From Paenibacillus guangzhouensis (GTDB lineage: Bacteria > Bacillota > Bacilli > Paenibacillales > Paenibacillaceae): a DNA stretch of 64,000 bases. Of the stretch, positions 43,388 through 52,637 are shown piece after piece. Position 1 is the stretch's first letter. Each line of letters starts with the position of its first letter. The position numbers and the translations under genes were made by a program. The DNA lies in assembly GCF_009363075.1 (NCBI RefSeq), contig NZ_CP045293.1, forward strand, positions 6,721,501-6,785,500, given 5' to 3'. The notes under the pieces were generated by a model. The model was given only the letters and a program-made list of their open reading frames with translations, was not told where the DNA came from and made no database searches.

Positions 43388-43788
43388 TAGATTTGTAGAT
43401 ATGCAGGGTATTCGCGAAACTTTTGAGCTATCCTGCTCGTTAGCTTAACGACTCTTTGCGTATGTAGACAAGCCCGCCGAATTCTTCCTCACCTCCAGAA
43501 AGTCAAAATTTTACACAACCTTGTCAGAATCATCTACTACGTCGCCTATCAAATTTCACTACAGTTAAAGGTGCAGCACGCATGACGCGGACGGGCGATC
43601 ATTCTGGAATTACGAACGTAAAGAAGTCTTAGCGGGTTAGCTGCTTCATTACCATCTGTTTTAGGACAGGTAGGTCCTGTCACTGAAGAACAACTTGATA
43701 TATACTATATTTACCATGCCGATTGTCATCATGCAGCTGCCTATGAATAACTAGAATCCATCATAAATCGTTTGGGGGGAATGGCGAA
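43388..43788 (+). other. Intergenic region with decayed coding fragments
   Basis: No intact gene. Two adjacent frames look like pieces of one protein: 43569-43640 (ends RSFWNYERKEVLAG) and, one frame over, 43622-43750 (LAASLPSVLGQVGPVTEEQL, then DIYYIYHADCHHAAAYE). Neither has a start codon. They may be the tail of a broken gene with a frameshift; I do not recognise the family. The last 40 bp carry the GGGGGGAATGG ribosome site of the next gene. Confidence 0.3.
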
Positions 43789-45384
43789 ATGTTCAAAATC
43801 ATGCTCATTGACGATGATGTACCGATGTTAAAGGTTCTTCAGCAGATGATGGATTGGGAGCAGCTGTCGCTCTCCTTAATCGGAAGCGCTTACTCCAGCG
43901 TGAAGGCGCTGCAGATGTTCAAGGAGCTGCTGCCGGATATCGTCATAACGGATATCGGAATGCCGCAGATGGACGGCCTGCAATTAAGCGCCGAATTCAA
44001 GAAAATCAAACCGAATGTCCGCATTATTTTCTTGATGTGCCATGAAGACTTCCATTATGCGAAACAGGTGCTCGCGATGAATGCGGATGGCTATTTGATC
44101 AAAGATGAATTAACGGCGATGCAGTTGGAGAAGAGTCTGATGAAGTCAATTCAATCCATTCAAGCCATGGTGGCCATGTCGGAGCAAAACTCCTACCGGG
44201 AGCAGTTCAAACGCAATATTGATGTATTCAAGCAATCCTTCTATCAACGGCTTCTTGCGGGTAACCCGGCCCAACTGCTCCTGCAATACGCGAAGCAGTT
44301 GGAGATTCGTTGGGACTATCCGATGTTCATGATCGCGTCAGGTTCGATTTCGCTGACAGGGACCTTGCAGAGATATTCGTATCACGATATTTCGACGCTT
44401 CGATACGGGATCTATAATATCGCCCAGGAGTTATCCAGAACGTATGACGGCATCACTGTATTTACGGATCAAGCTGAATGGGCTTTTGTCTTGAATTATC
44501 GGCAAAGCCTGACGTTCAATGCGCAGCAATATCTACACCGCTATCTGGAGAAGCTGTCGGAGAATTGCGAGCAGTATCTCAAGGTGAAGCTGCGTTATGT
44601 GCTGTACACGAACAAATTGGAGATCGAGCAATTAGGCGGGACACTCCGTCAGATGCAGAAAGAGAAATACTATGCCTATTACGCGGATGAAGCGATCATG
44701 ACCTGGGAAATGGCCAAGTTGAAGCCGAAATATGGGGATGCGAAAATTATGCTGCAGCAGGAGCGAGATGAACTGATTCGCGCGGTTCAAGCACTGCAGA
44801 CGGATCAATCAATCGCATCGCTTGAGAAGCTGTTCCAGAAAGCAAAAACCGAACAGCTCGACCCGATGGAACTGGTTCAGGAGTGCTCTCGGACGATGCG
44901 ATTGATCGAGATGCAATCGACAAAGGCGATGATCGATAATCGGTATTATACATATCTGGATGCCACCATGCATGCCGAGGATACGAAGATGATGATGGCG
45001 ATGAAGCTGTATGCGTTGCTCGGGAATACGAAATTGCAGGCCAGTACCAAGGCCAAGAACATGAAGCTGCAAGAAATCGATCAATATTTACTTGCGCATC
45101 TATCCGAGAATGTCACTTCGGTTGATGTAGCACAGCATCTGTATTTGAATCCGAGTTACTTCTCCAGATATTTCAAACGGATGACTGACGAGAATTTCAC
45201 GGATTATGTTCATCGCTTTAAGATGAAGGCAGCTATGCGAATGCTGGAATACCCGGATGAGACGATTGAGATGATCTCGCTGAAGCTGGGGTATTCCGAC
45301 CGAACTTATTTTACGAAAGTGTTCAAGAAATATATTGATATGACACCTGGGGAGTACAAATCTAAAATGAGCAGCGGCCTATAG
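43789..45384 (+). CDS. YesN-type response regulator with AraC DNA-binding domain
   Basis: A 531-residue response regulator. The receiver domain (residues 1-120) has DDD at 8-10, the phosphorylated Asp55 in VITDIGMPQMDG and Lys in YLIKDEL. A long middle region follows. The C-terminal AraC-type double helix-turn-helix covers about 430-528 (VDVAQHLYLNPSYFSRYFKR, ETIEMISLKLGYSDRTYFTK). Such proteins usually pair with a YesM kinase and control sugar-uptake genes, but no kinase or transporter is next to it. The polysaccharide genes 30 bp downstream are the likely targets. Confidence 0.92.
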   Translation: MFKIMLIDDDVPMLKVLQQMMDWEQLSLSLIGSAYSSVKALQMFKELLPDIVITDIGMPQMDGLQLSAEFKKIKPNVRIIFLMCHEDFHYAKQVLAMNADGYLIKDELTAMQLEKSLMKSIQSIQAMVAMSEQNSYREQFKRNIDVFKQSFYQRLLAGNPAQLLLQYAKQLEIRWDYPMFMIASGSISLTGTLQRYSYHDISTLRYGIYNIAQELSRTYDGITVFTDQAEWAFVLNYRQSLTFNAQQYLHRYLEKLSENCEQYLKVKLRYVLYTNKLEIEQLGGTLRQMQKEKYYAYYADEAIMTWEMAKLKPKYGDAKIMLQQERDELIRAVQALQTDQSIASLEKLFQKAKTEQLDPMELVQECSRTMRLIEMQSTKAMIDNRYYTYLDATMHAEDTKMMMAMKLYALLGNTKLQASTKAKNMKLQEIDQYLLAHLSENVTSVDVAQHLYLNPSYFSRYFKRMTDENFTDYVHRFKMKAAMRMLEYPDETIEMISLKLGYSDRTYFTKVFKKYIDMTPGEYKSKMSSGL

Positions 45385-45414
45385 AGCCCAAAAGTTCAGG
45401 AAAGAGGCGACAAG

Positions 45415-47577
45415 ATGAGCGCAGGGGAGACGATTCATCAGAATCGAATGCAAGTGGAAGTAGAAGAACTGGATACGGTGCAAGCAATGTTCGCGGCTGG
45501 AGATGAAGCAGCTGCTTATGAGGCGCTGCATCGCCACTATCTTGATCGGAGCGAGCCGAGGCTGTATTGGGAAGAATCCGATCTGCCGCAGTTGAAGTCC
45601 TATGTGCTGGAGCATTGTTCGCACGAGCTTCAATTGATTCGTAAGACCGCAGACGAGGTCGCACGCAATATATTCGTCTTTCAATTCCCATGGGATATGG
45701 AGCGGACGAACATTCCCGTAACTTTCAACGGGCCGATTGATTGGAATTATATCCCCGCAGAGGATCCGGAATGGACCTATATGCTGAATCGGCATCGGTA
45801 CTGGATTGCGCTGGGCCAAGCCTATGTCTTGACGGGGGATGAGACCTATGCGGAGACATTCTGTTTGCAGCTCGAAGATTGGATCGATCGGAACCCTGTT
45901 CCTGAACCGGGGGCGCCGCCAGGGCTAACGTGGCGATCGATTGAGGCGGGTCTGCGCTGCGAGAATTGGATTAAAGCTTTCGCTTATATGAAGCGTTCAC
46001 CTCATTTCACGCCAGCCCTGCTCGGCAAGATGCTCACATCACTCTATGAACATGCGGAATATATAGGAGCCACGATTTGTGAAGGAGCCAAGCGGATCAG
46101 CAACTGGAGCGTGCTCGAGAACCATGGATTATTCGAAGTGTCGATTTTCATGAAAGAATGGAAATCGTCTGCGGTTTGGCGAGAGATCAGCGAGCGACGG
46201 CTTTTAGAGACATCTAGGCTGCAAGTCCTGAAGGATGGACTGCATTGGGAGCAATCGCCGATGTATCACAATGAGGTGCTGCATTGCTACTTGGATTATT
46301 GTCTGCTCTCACGGAATAATGGGCTTACGCCTGAGCCTGAGATCGTGGCGGTGGTTCGGAAGATGGCCTATGCCGATCTCTACATTGCGAAGCCGAACCA
46401 TCATCAACCGCTGCAAGGTGATAGCGATAATAATGATCTGCGGGATTTCATCTCCGCAGGGGCGCTATATTTCGAAGACGAGACGTTAAAATACGGCGGA
46501 TTCGCTAAGCTCGATTTTGAGAATGCTTGGACCTTCGGTTGGAAGGGCATTCAGACCTATGATCAGTTAGGCGTGTCTGAACCGGATATGACCTCGGTTG
46601 CCTTCCGTCATACAGGGAACTATGTCATGCGCTCCGGGTGGTCCGAGCAGGATGCGTATGCGTATTTCCACTGTGGGTTTATGGGTGGAGGCCACGGCCA
46701 TGCGGATATGCTTCATCTGGACATACATGCCTATGGCCGCGATCTGTTAACAGATGCGGGACGTTATAATTACGGGGACCACACGCCTATTAGGCGCTTG
46801 CTGAAGCAATGCGATTCGCATAACACGACGACGGTGGACGGCATGGACTTCTCGACATATGACAGCTCCTGGTCTTATGGCCGAATTGCTGATCCAGTGG
46901 GTGTGCAATGGATATCGGAGCCTGCATTCGATTATGCGGAAGGAAGCCACACGGGGTACCGTCATTTGGCTGATCCCGTCTATCCATTGCGCCGCATTAT
47001 TTTCGTGAAGCCGGGGTACTGGGTGCTCGCGGATAGCTTCGATTGCAAGGCTGAGCATACCTTCGAACAGCATTTCCATTTCATGCCGGGCGAAGTGATC
47101 TTCGATGAATCGAGCAAGGTCAGCTGTACGGTATCACCCGATGAGGCGAACCTTCGCATCATTCCCGTACATCCGGAACGATTAACCGTTACGGTGCGTG
47201 ATAGCGTCATATCAAGAGAATACAACGTCATCGAAGATAATCTAGCTGTCACGTATCAGAGCCGAGCGACAGGATTCACGTCGATGGTCCACGTTCTGTT
47301 CCCGCAGCCAGCAGGATCGCTTCATGCGCCGGAAGTAGAAGCGGTCGAAGTCTACAATTATTTAGGACAGCCCGTATCGTCGAGTGAAGCGGAAGCGGTT
47401 CGGCTGACCTTTGGAGAGCATACGGCGTTCGCAGGTGAGGAGCACATCGTGCTGATCTGCCACAAGGTGCCTGGTTATCATATCGATTCGTATATCGTAG
47501 ACGGAACGCAAGTATTCGGTGAGGTTATCTTACTCAGACGCAAGCAAGGGCAAGAGGAAGTTATCGTAATCAAATAG
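45415..47577 (+). CDS. Heparinase II/III-family polysaccharide lyase
   Basis: A 720-residue protein. The N-terminal 370 residues form the alpha-helical toroid (WRSIEAGLRCENWIKAF, NWSVLENHGLFEVSIFMKEW and WEQSPMYHNEVLHCYL with probable catalytic Asn/His/Tyr). The beta-sandwich C-terminal part has GGGHGHADMLHLDIHAYGRD and LTDAGRYNYG, the family hallmark. It should cleave uronic-acid polysaccharides by beta-elimination, giving unsaturated ends. No signal peptide is visible, so it may act on imported oligosaccharides. The GH88 enzyme encoded next would process its products. Confidence 0.85.
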   Translation: MSAGETIHQNRMQVEVEELDTVQAMFAAGDEAAAYEALHRHYLDRSEPRLYWEESDLPQLKSYVLEHCSHELQLIRKTADEVARNIFVFQFPWDMERTNIPVTFNGPIDWNYIPAEDPEWTYMLNRHRYWIALGQAYVLTGDETYAETFCLQLEDWIDRNPVPEPGAPPGLTWRSIEAGLRCENWIKAFAYMKRSPHFTPALLGKMLTSLYEHAEYIGATICEGAKRISNWSVLENHGLFEVSIFMKEWKSSAVWREISERRLLETSRLQVLKDGLHWEQSPMYHNEVLHCYLDYCLLSRNNGLTPEPEIVAVVRKMAYADLYIAKPNHHQPLQGDSDNNDLRDFISAGALYFEDETLKYGGFAKLDFENAWTFGWKGIQTYDQLGVSEPDMTSVAFRHTGNYVMRSGWSEQDAYAYFHCGFMGGGHGHADMLHLDIHAYGRDLLTDAGRYNYGDHTPIRRLLKQCDSHNTTTVDGMDFSTYDSSWSYGRIADPVGVQWISEPAFDYAEGSHTGYRHLADPVYPLRRIIFVKPGYWVLADSFDCKAEHTFEQHFHFMPGEVIFDESSKVSCTVSPDEANLRIIPVHPERLTVTVRDSVISREYNVIEDNLAVTYQSRATGFTSMVHVLFPQPAGSLHAPEVEAVEVYNYLGQPVSSSEAEAVRLTFGEHTAFAGEEHIVLICHKVPGYHIDSYIVDGTQVFGEVILLRRKQGQEEVIVIK

Positions 47578-47608
47578 GATCCATACTAACGCGATGGGGT
47601 GATGAGCA

Positions 47609-48724
47609 ATGTGGCAAACAGCGATTGAAGCGGCCATGAAGACGATTCGGCAAAATATTGAGAAGCATCCGGGATTACTCCCTCATATTACAGAGAATCA
47701 GCGGTATGATTGGGGCGCAAACGATGATTGGATCGAAGGGTTCTATATCGGCATGATGTGGCTGGCGTATGAATATAGCGGAGATGAGTTTTTCAAGAAA
47801 TCCGCTTCGAATTATTTAAGCAATTTCGAAGATCGACTCGTGCGTCACCATGTGCTGGATCATCATGATATCGGATTTTTATATTCGTTGTCTGCCGTAG
47901 CAGAATGGCGTATCACCGGAAATCCGGGGGCGAAGGAGCTTGCATTACAAGCGGCCGATAAGCTTGTCGCGCGTTACCGTCCGAATTTCGGCGCGATTCA
48001 AGCATGGGGCGTCGAAGGGGATCCGGAGAACGGCGGGCGCATCATCATCGACTGTTTGTTGAATCTTCCGCTGCTCTATTGGGCGTATGAACAGACGGAG
48101 GATCGCCGCTATTATGATATCGCTGTGAAGCACGCGGATAAGAGTCTGCGCTTCCTTGTGCGGGGAGATGGCTCGTCCTATCATACGTTCTATTTCAATC
48201 AAGAGAATGGCAATGCGATTCGAGGCGGCACGCACCAAGGGTATCAGGACGGTTCGACTTGGACCCGCGGCCAGTCTTGGGGCGTGTACGGCTTCGCGCT
48301 AAGTTACCGATACACGAAGGATCCGGTCTATTTGGATGCTTCTAAGCGTTTGGCCAAATATTTCATCGCACATCTACCGGAAGACCATGTGGCGTATTGG
48401 GATTTCGATGTCGAGGTGGTGGCAGGCACGCCGCGTGACAGCTCGGCATCCGCGATTACGGCGTGCGGTATTCTGGAACTGCTCGAATGGCTGGAGCCGA
48501 ACGATCCTGATCGGGAACTGTTCCAGACGGCGCTCGACAACATGATGCGCTCGCTTGTCGTGAACTATTCGACGAAGGATTTGCCGGCTGCCGAAGGATT
48601 GATCCAGCATGGTTCTTACCATGTGCGGGGCAATCGTGGTCCGGATGATTATATGATCTGGGGCGACTACTATTATCTTGAAGCGCTTGTGCGGATGGAG
48701 AAGGGGATTCGAGGATACTGGTAG
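47609..48724 (+). CDS. Glycoside hydrolase family 88, unsaturated uronyl hydrolase
   Basis: A 371-residue six-hairpin enzyme that removes unsaturated uronic acid from oligosaccharides produced by lyases. Recognisable parts are FYIGMMWLAYEYSGDEFF, HHDIGFLYSLSA with a catalytic Asp candidate, HQGYQDGSTWTRGQSWGVYG and WDFDVE. Length fits GH88/unsaturated glucuronyl hydrolase. No signal peptide. It follows the lyase by 31 bp with GGGGTGATG as ribosome site and ends at a strong two-way terminator. Confidence 0.9.
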   Translation: MWQTAIEAAMKTIRQNIEKHPGLLPHITENQRYDWGANDDWIEGFYIGMMWLAYEYSGDEFFKKSASNYLSNFEDRLVRHHVLDHHDIGFLYSLSAVAEWRITGNPGAKELALQAADKLVARYRPNFGAIQAWGVEGDPENGGRIIIDCLLNLPLLYWAYEQTEDRRYYDIAVKHADKSLRFLVRGDGSSYHTFYFNQENGNAIRGGTHQGYQDGSTWTRGQSWGVYGFALSYRYTKDPVYLDASKRLAKYFIAHLPEDHVAYWDFDVEVVAGTPRDSSASAITACGILELLEWLEPNDPDRELFQTALDNMMRSLVVNYSTKDLPAAEGLIQHGSYHVRGNRGPDDYMIWGDYYYLEALVRMEKGIRGYW

Positions 48725-48752
48725 AAGCGAGGCACCATATCGACTGAAATGA

Positions 48753-48792
48753 AGAGCGCCCTAGGGAGTGTTGTCACTCCTTAGGGCGCTCT
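48753..48792. terminator. Bidirectional terminator between GH88 and rpiA
   Basis: An 18-bp stem from AGAGCGCCCTAGGGAGTG and CACTCCTTAGGGCGCTCT (one mismatch) around TTGT. Convergent genes lie on both sides. Confidence 0.85.
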
Positions 48793-48805
48793 ATTCATGT
48801 TCCGA

Positions 48806-49474
48806 CTATCGAATGGTTAATGTGCCATTCGCATGTCCAACGATCAATTGGCTCGTCAATCCGACGAACAATCCGTTCTCGACGACACCCGGAATCAGAT
48901 TTAACTGGGTATGCAGTGTCACAGGATCCGTGATCGAACCAAAGCGGCAATCTGCGATGAGGTTGCCATTGTCCGTGATGTAGTTCGATCCGTCCTTTTG
49001 ACGGATCGTCAGCTCACAGCCAAGGGCTTGCAGCTTGCGAACCGTCAATTCGTACGCGAAGGGCACGATCTCAACAGGGAGCGGGAAGGCGCCGAGCGAG
49101 TCTACGACCTTGGACTCGTCCACGATGACGATGAAGCGCCGGCTGTTCGCAGCGAGCAGCTTCTCGCGGAGCAGTGCGCCGCCGCCGCCCTTGGTCAATT
49201 GTAGGTTGGCATCCACTTCATCGGCTCCGTCAATCGTCAGGTCGATGACTTCGACGTCAGCGAAGGGGATGATGGGAATGCCAAGGTCATGGGCTAGCGA
49301 TTCAGAGACGGTCGAGCTCGCGACAGCTTGAATCTTCAGTCCTTCACGTACGCGCTCGCCGATCTTTTGAATGGCGAAGTAAGCGGTGGAGCCAGTCCCC
49401 AGCCCGACAATCATGCCGTCCTCAATGGATTCGACGGCTTTTTCTGCTGCAATTTGCTTCGGATTAATACGCAT
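48806..49474 (-). CDS. rpiA: Ribose-5-phosphate isomerase A
   Basis: A 222-residue enzyme interconverting ribose 5-phosphate and ribulose 5-phosphate in the pentose phosphate pathway. Signatures: GLGTGSTAYFAI, TIDGADEVD, TKGGGGALLREKLLA and the C-terminal GVVENGLFVGLT. GAGGTGATC precedes the ATG. It is the last gene of a minus-strand run from the thiamine locus; 26 bp separate it from tatD, so read-through transcription from upstream is plausible. Confidence 0.95.
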   Translation of the reverse strand: MRINPKQIAAEKAVESIEDGMIVGLGTGSTAYFAIQKIGERVREGLKIQAVASSTVSESLAHDLGIPIIPFADVEVIDLTIDGADEVDANLQLTKGGGGALLREKLLAANSRRFIVIVDESKVVDSLGAFPLPVEIVPFAYELTVRKLQALGCELTIRQKDGSNYITDNGNLIADCRFGSITDPVTLHTQLNLIPGVVENGLFVGLTSQLIVGHANGTLTIR

Positions 49475-49500
49475 GTAAGATCACCTCGGGTTGTAATCCT

Positions 49501-50298
49501 CTAAGTATACAACTTCACGGTGTTGTTATACAAAATCGATGCGGCATCCGTGACCGGAATCGACTTCAAGTCCGCAATCACTCGGATCACATCGAGCACC
49601 ATCTTCGGATGCGTCTGCTGCCCCATGAAAGGACCTTCGAACGGCCAAGGGCCATCCGTCTCGACCATCAATTGTTCGATGGGGTAAGCACGTACCAAAT
49701 CTTGAATTTCGGATTCGTAGCATACATCCGGCGTAATGGAGATGAAGTAACCATTTCGAATCATTCGATCAACTGTATGTGGCGCACCCTTGAACCAATG
49801 AAAATGGGCGCGGGTGACTTGATGTTTCTCTAGCAGATCGCAAGCAATATCCGCGTCCTCATAGACCGCGTGCAGCACGATTGGACGATCTAGTTCATGC
49901 GCCAATTGCACGAATCGATCGAGAAGCTTAATGTAGCCTTCCAGCTCGAAAGACTGTCCTGTCGCTTCCGCTTCGATACGGTTGTAGTAAGGGAGACCGA
50001 CTTCACCGATAGCGAACCGCTCGTCCTGATGTTCCCGTATCCAATGCAGAAGCTCAGCGATCGATTCTTCCGAGGGGAGCGGTTGCTCTGGATGGAAGCC
50101 ATAGGCCGGAATGACTTGCTCGGGGTAAGCCTGCGCAAGGGCATGCGTCGCTAGCGTGGAATCATAGCGCATGGAGACTGCAACGACCTGGCTTACGCCT
50201 GCTGCTGCCGCTTCGGACAACAGCTTCTGCTGATCTTCCGGGGTGTATTGATCAAGATGGATATGCGCATCCATGGCACGTATGAAATTATTGTGCAT
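49501..50298 (-). CDS. TatD-family metal-dependent hydrolase
   Basis: A 265-residue amidohydrolase-fold protein. Metal ligands are in MDAHIHLDQY, FAIGEVGLPYYN, IVLHAVYEDA, AHFHWFKG and VETDGPWPF, in the order found in TatD DNases. Relatives degrade DNA or act on other phosphoesters. ATG at 50298 overlaps the end of the ATPase gene and has AGGA ten bases before; GTG at 50307 and ATG at 50265 are alternatives. It lies in the same transcription run as the thiamine-precursor transporter and rpiA, but no functional link is known. Confidence 0.85.
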   Translation of the reverse strand: MHNNFIRAMDAHIHLDQYTPEDQQKLLSEAAAAGVSQVVAVSMRYDSTLATHALAQAYPEQVIPAYGFHPEQPLPSEESIAELLHWIREHQDERFAIGEVGLPYYNRIEAEATGQSFELEGYIKLLDRFVQLAHELDRPIVLHAVYEDADIACDLLEKHQVTRAHFHWFKGAPHTVDRMIRNGYFISITPDVCYESEIQDLVRAYPIEQLMVETDGPWPFEGPFMGQQTHPKMVLDVIRVIADLKSIPVTDAASILYNNTVKLYT

Positions 50299-51142
50299 GC
50301 TGAACACTTCCTGTCTGCAATAATTGATAGATATCCCGCTTCATACGGATGAAAGATTCGCTGTTGATGATTGCTTCGTCGCGCGGGCGAGCGAACGGCA
50401 CTTCGAATTCTGCGATCGTCTGCGCCGGAGCGGCGGACAATACATAGATGCGATCAGACAAGTAGATCGCTTCCTCGATGCTGTGCGTGACGAGCAGCAC
50501 AGAGCGGCGATGCTCCTCCCAGATGCTGAGCAGCCACTGCTGCATCTGCAATCGAGTGAGCGCGTCGAGCGCGCCGAACGGCTCATCGAGCAGGATCAGC
50601 TCCTGTGGGCTCAGCATCGCACGCACGAACGAGGCGCGCTGCTGCATGCCGCCGGAGAGCACTTGAGGATACTGATCCTCGTATCCTCCCAGCCCTGCAC
50701 GCGCGAGCCAAGTACGTGCCAGCTCGCGCCGCGATTCCCGCGAAGCGGCGGTGCGAGTGCCCTCCGCACGGCCGCCGCGCTTCATGGCGTTCGATGCTGC
50801 GATATCGAGTGCCATGAGCACATTCTGTTCCAGCGTGTACCACGGGAACAGCGCTGGTTGCTGCGGCATGTAGCTGATGAGGCCCTTGCTGCCGGTGACG
50901 CGCTGGCCATCCATCCGAATCTCGCCGCCGTCAGGTTGGAGGAGCCCGCCAATGAGTTGGAGGAGGGTGCTCTTCCCGCTGCCGGAAGGCCCGATGATCG
51001 AGACGAATTCGCCCGGATGTACGGCGAGGGTCAAGTTCTTCAATACGGTATGCTGCTGTCGATCACGTTCGAACGATTTATCGATCTGTAACACTTCAAG
51101 TTTAGGAATTTCTTGCGCTCCATCCATTAGAATTGAATTCAT
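50288..51142 (-). CDS. thiZ: ABC transporter ATPase for thiamine precursor
   Basis: A 284-residue ATPase of the nitrate/taurine/NMT1-type import family. Walker A IIGPSGSGKSTLL, signature VLSGGMQQRASFVRA, Walker B LILLDEPFGALD and a VTHSIEEA switch are present. ATG at 51142 or the ATGA overlap at 51151 can start it; GGAGG is at 51152-51156 on the minus strand. With the permease and lipoprotein in the same TPP-controlled locus it fits ThiZ, which powers uptake of formylaminopyrimidine or hydroxymethylpyrimidine. Confidence 0.85.
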   Translation of the reverse strand: MNSILMDGAQEIPKLEVLQIDKSFERDRQQHTVLKNLTLAVHPGEFVSIIGPSGSGKSTLLQLIGGLLQPDGGEIRMDGQRVTGSKGLISYMPQQPALFPWYTLEQNVLMALDIAASNAMKRGGRAEGTRTAASRESRRELARTWLARAGLGGYEDQYPQVLSGGMQQRASFVRAMLSPQELILLDEPFGALDALTRLQMQQWLLSIWEEHRRSVLLVTHSIEEAIYLSDRIYVLSAAPAQTIAEFEVPFARPRDEAIINSESFIRMKRDIYQLLQTGSVQHAQ

Positions 51143-51147
51143 GCCGA

Positions 51148-51936
51148 TCATCGACCTCCGTTCTTGATTTTCCAGCGCACCGCCCACTTCGCGAGCAGGG
51201 CGAAGATCCCGAATAAAGACAAGCTCACTGCTACGATAACGACGATCGTCGCGAAGACTTGCGCCGTCATGAAGCCATTCGCCGATAGTTTGATATACGT
51301 CCCGAGCCCTTCCTTGGCACCGAGCCACTCCGCTGCAACCGCCGTAATGACGCTATAGGAAGCCGCGAGCTTCATGCCCGAGAAAAGATATGGTAGTGCA
51401 TTCGGCAGCTCTAGCTTCCATAGCATTTGCCGCTTCGTCGCACCGATCATCTGCATATAATTCAAGTATTGCGGGTCTGGCTGCGAGAGTCCAGTCAACG
51501 TCGACACGACGACAGGGAAGAAGCAGACGAGCATAATGAGGACAACCTTCGGTGCAATCCCGTATCCCAACCAGATGATGAGGAGCGGCCCCGTCGCGAC
51601 GATCGGCACGTTCTGCGTTAAGATGAGCAGCGGGTAAATCCCGGATCGAAGAAACGGGATGATGTGCAAGAGGACGGCTAGTACGATACCCAGTCCAATC
51701 CCGCTTCCTAAACCGAGCAGCGTAATGCGAATCGTCGAAGCGGCATGCATCCATAACCGTGCACGCACATCTGCCTGAGTGAATACTTCTAGGATGCGCA
51801 GCGGACTCGGCAGCAAAAATTCCTCGATATGCCCCCAGGTCACCGCACATTGCCAGATCACAAGAAAAGAGAAGAGGACGGCCACGGGCGGCCATCCTGC
51901 TTGGAACCAACGTTTATTCCTCATCTTCTCCAACAT
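51148..51936 (-). CDS. thiX: ABC transporter permease for thiamine precursor
   Basis: A 262-residue inner-membrane permease with six helices. The cytosolic coupling motif is clear: MIGATKRQMLWKLELPNALP (E-L-P-x-A-L-P). It starts within 6 bp of the stop codon of the thiamine-binding gene and overlaps thiZ (ATGA). It belongs to the family used for nitrate, sulfonates and pyrimidine precursors; the riboswitch and neighbours point to the last. Confidence 0.87.
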   Translation of the reverse strand: MLEKMRNKRWFQAGWPPVAVLFSFLVIWQCAVTWGHIEEFLLPSPLRILEVFTQADVRARLWMHAASTIRITLLGLGSGIGLGIVLAVLLHIIPFLRSGIYPLLILTQNVPIVATGPLLIIWLGYGIAPKVVLIMLVCFFPVVVSTLTGLSQPDPQYLNYMQMIGATKRQMLWKLELPNALPYLFSGMKLAASYSVITAVAAEWLGAKEGLGTYIKLSANGFMTAQVFATIVVIVAVSLSLFGIFALLAKWAVRWKIKNGGR

Positions 51937-51938
51937 CC

Positions 51939-52232
51939 TTAATCATATTTTTTCGTTAACTTCTCCATGGATGCGCCATGGGTTGGGTTGTAGAAAATCT
52001 TGACCTGCGAGATTACGGCTGGACAACCATCGTCGATCATCGCTTCATTCATAACCTTCACGATGTCGAGCAGGTCGCTGAGTTCGCCTTCCATCGTCGT
52101 CTCGAGCGGTGCGACGCGATATTTCACGCCGGCGTTATTGATCACCGCAATTGCACGATCCACGTAAGGAATGACATCCTCGTAGTTTAATGTTTTCGGA
52201 ATAATTTGAATGCTTAGTAATGCGTTAGCCAT
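51939..52232 (-). CDS. MTH1187/YqgV-family thiamine-binding protein
   Basis: A 97-residue ferredoxin-like cytosolic protein (ANALLSIQIIPKTLNYEDVI; YRVAPLETTMEGELSDLLDI; QVKIFYNP). The family binds thiamine or its precursors and is related to YkoF. Its location between thiY and thiX supports this. GTGAGG lies eight bases before the ATG. The 414 bp separating it from thiY are filled by the inserted element at 52257-52637. Confidence 0.87.
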   Translation of the reverse strand: MANALLSIQIIPKTLNYEDVIPYVDRAIAVINNAGVKYRVAPLETTMEGELSDLLDIVKVMNEAMIDDGCPAVISQVKIFYNPTHGASMEKLTKKYD

Positions 52233-52244
52233 GCTGCATGCCTC

Positions 52245-52256
52245 ACTCTCATTTTA
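52245..52256. repeat. 12-bp direct repeat, left flank of the inserted element
   Basis: ACTCTCATTTTA, identical to 52638-52649. Interpreted as a target-site duplication (9 to 12 bp, because the exact border is ambiguous). Confidence 0.7.
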
Positions 52257-52637
52257 GAGGTTGTTCAAAAAGTAATCATTTGTCCACATCAGAAAGTGAC
52301 GTTCTTTCTGATTGGCGTCTAAACCTACATTACGATCGCGGTCGCTCACCCTAGGATTTGCTTCGATAAAGGTTTATACATCACGAAGTAGTTCAGGAAG
52401 CATACTCGACATCGAATCTTGCATTCACCTTCGAAGAGCATATGCTTACGAAGTATGTTTCCTTTGGAAACATTTTAGGTACTCATTTAGGTTTTGCCTA
52501 AACTCCGTTCCTCCTGAAAGTTATTCGAAGAAAAACTCGCTACGGAAGCATTATCCAAAGATTCACGCAACCCAAGTATCGCTTACGATGCCAGTTTTCT
52601 ACGAAAACTTTCAGGTGCTGAAATGCCAACTTTTTGA
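52257..52637 (-). mobile_element. MITE-like element, copy A (about 380 bp)
   Basis: The ends are inverted: GAGGTTGTTCAAAAAGT on the left, and ACTTTTTGA on the right (shared core TCAAAAAGT). The flanks carry the duplicated ACTCTCATTTTA. No coding sequence or transposase is seen. Read on the minus strand the interior includes GGCATTTCAGCACC, GGAGGAACGGAGTTTAGG, AACCTAAATGAGTACC and GCAAGATTCGATGTCGAG, the same blocks in the same order as copy B at 53942. It could move only with help from a transposase elsewhere. Confidence 0.72.
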
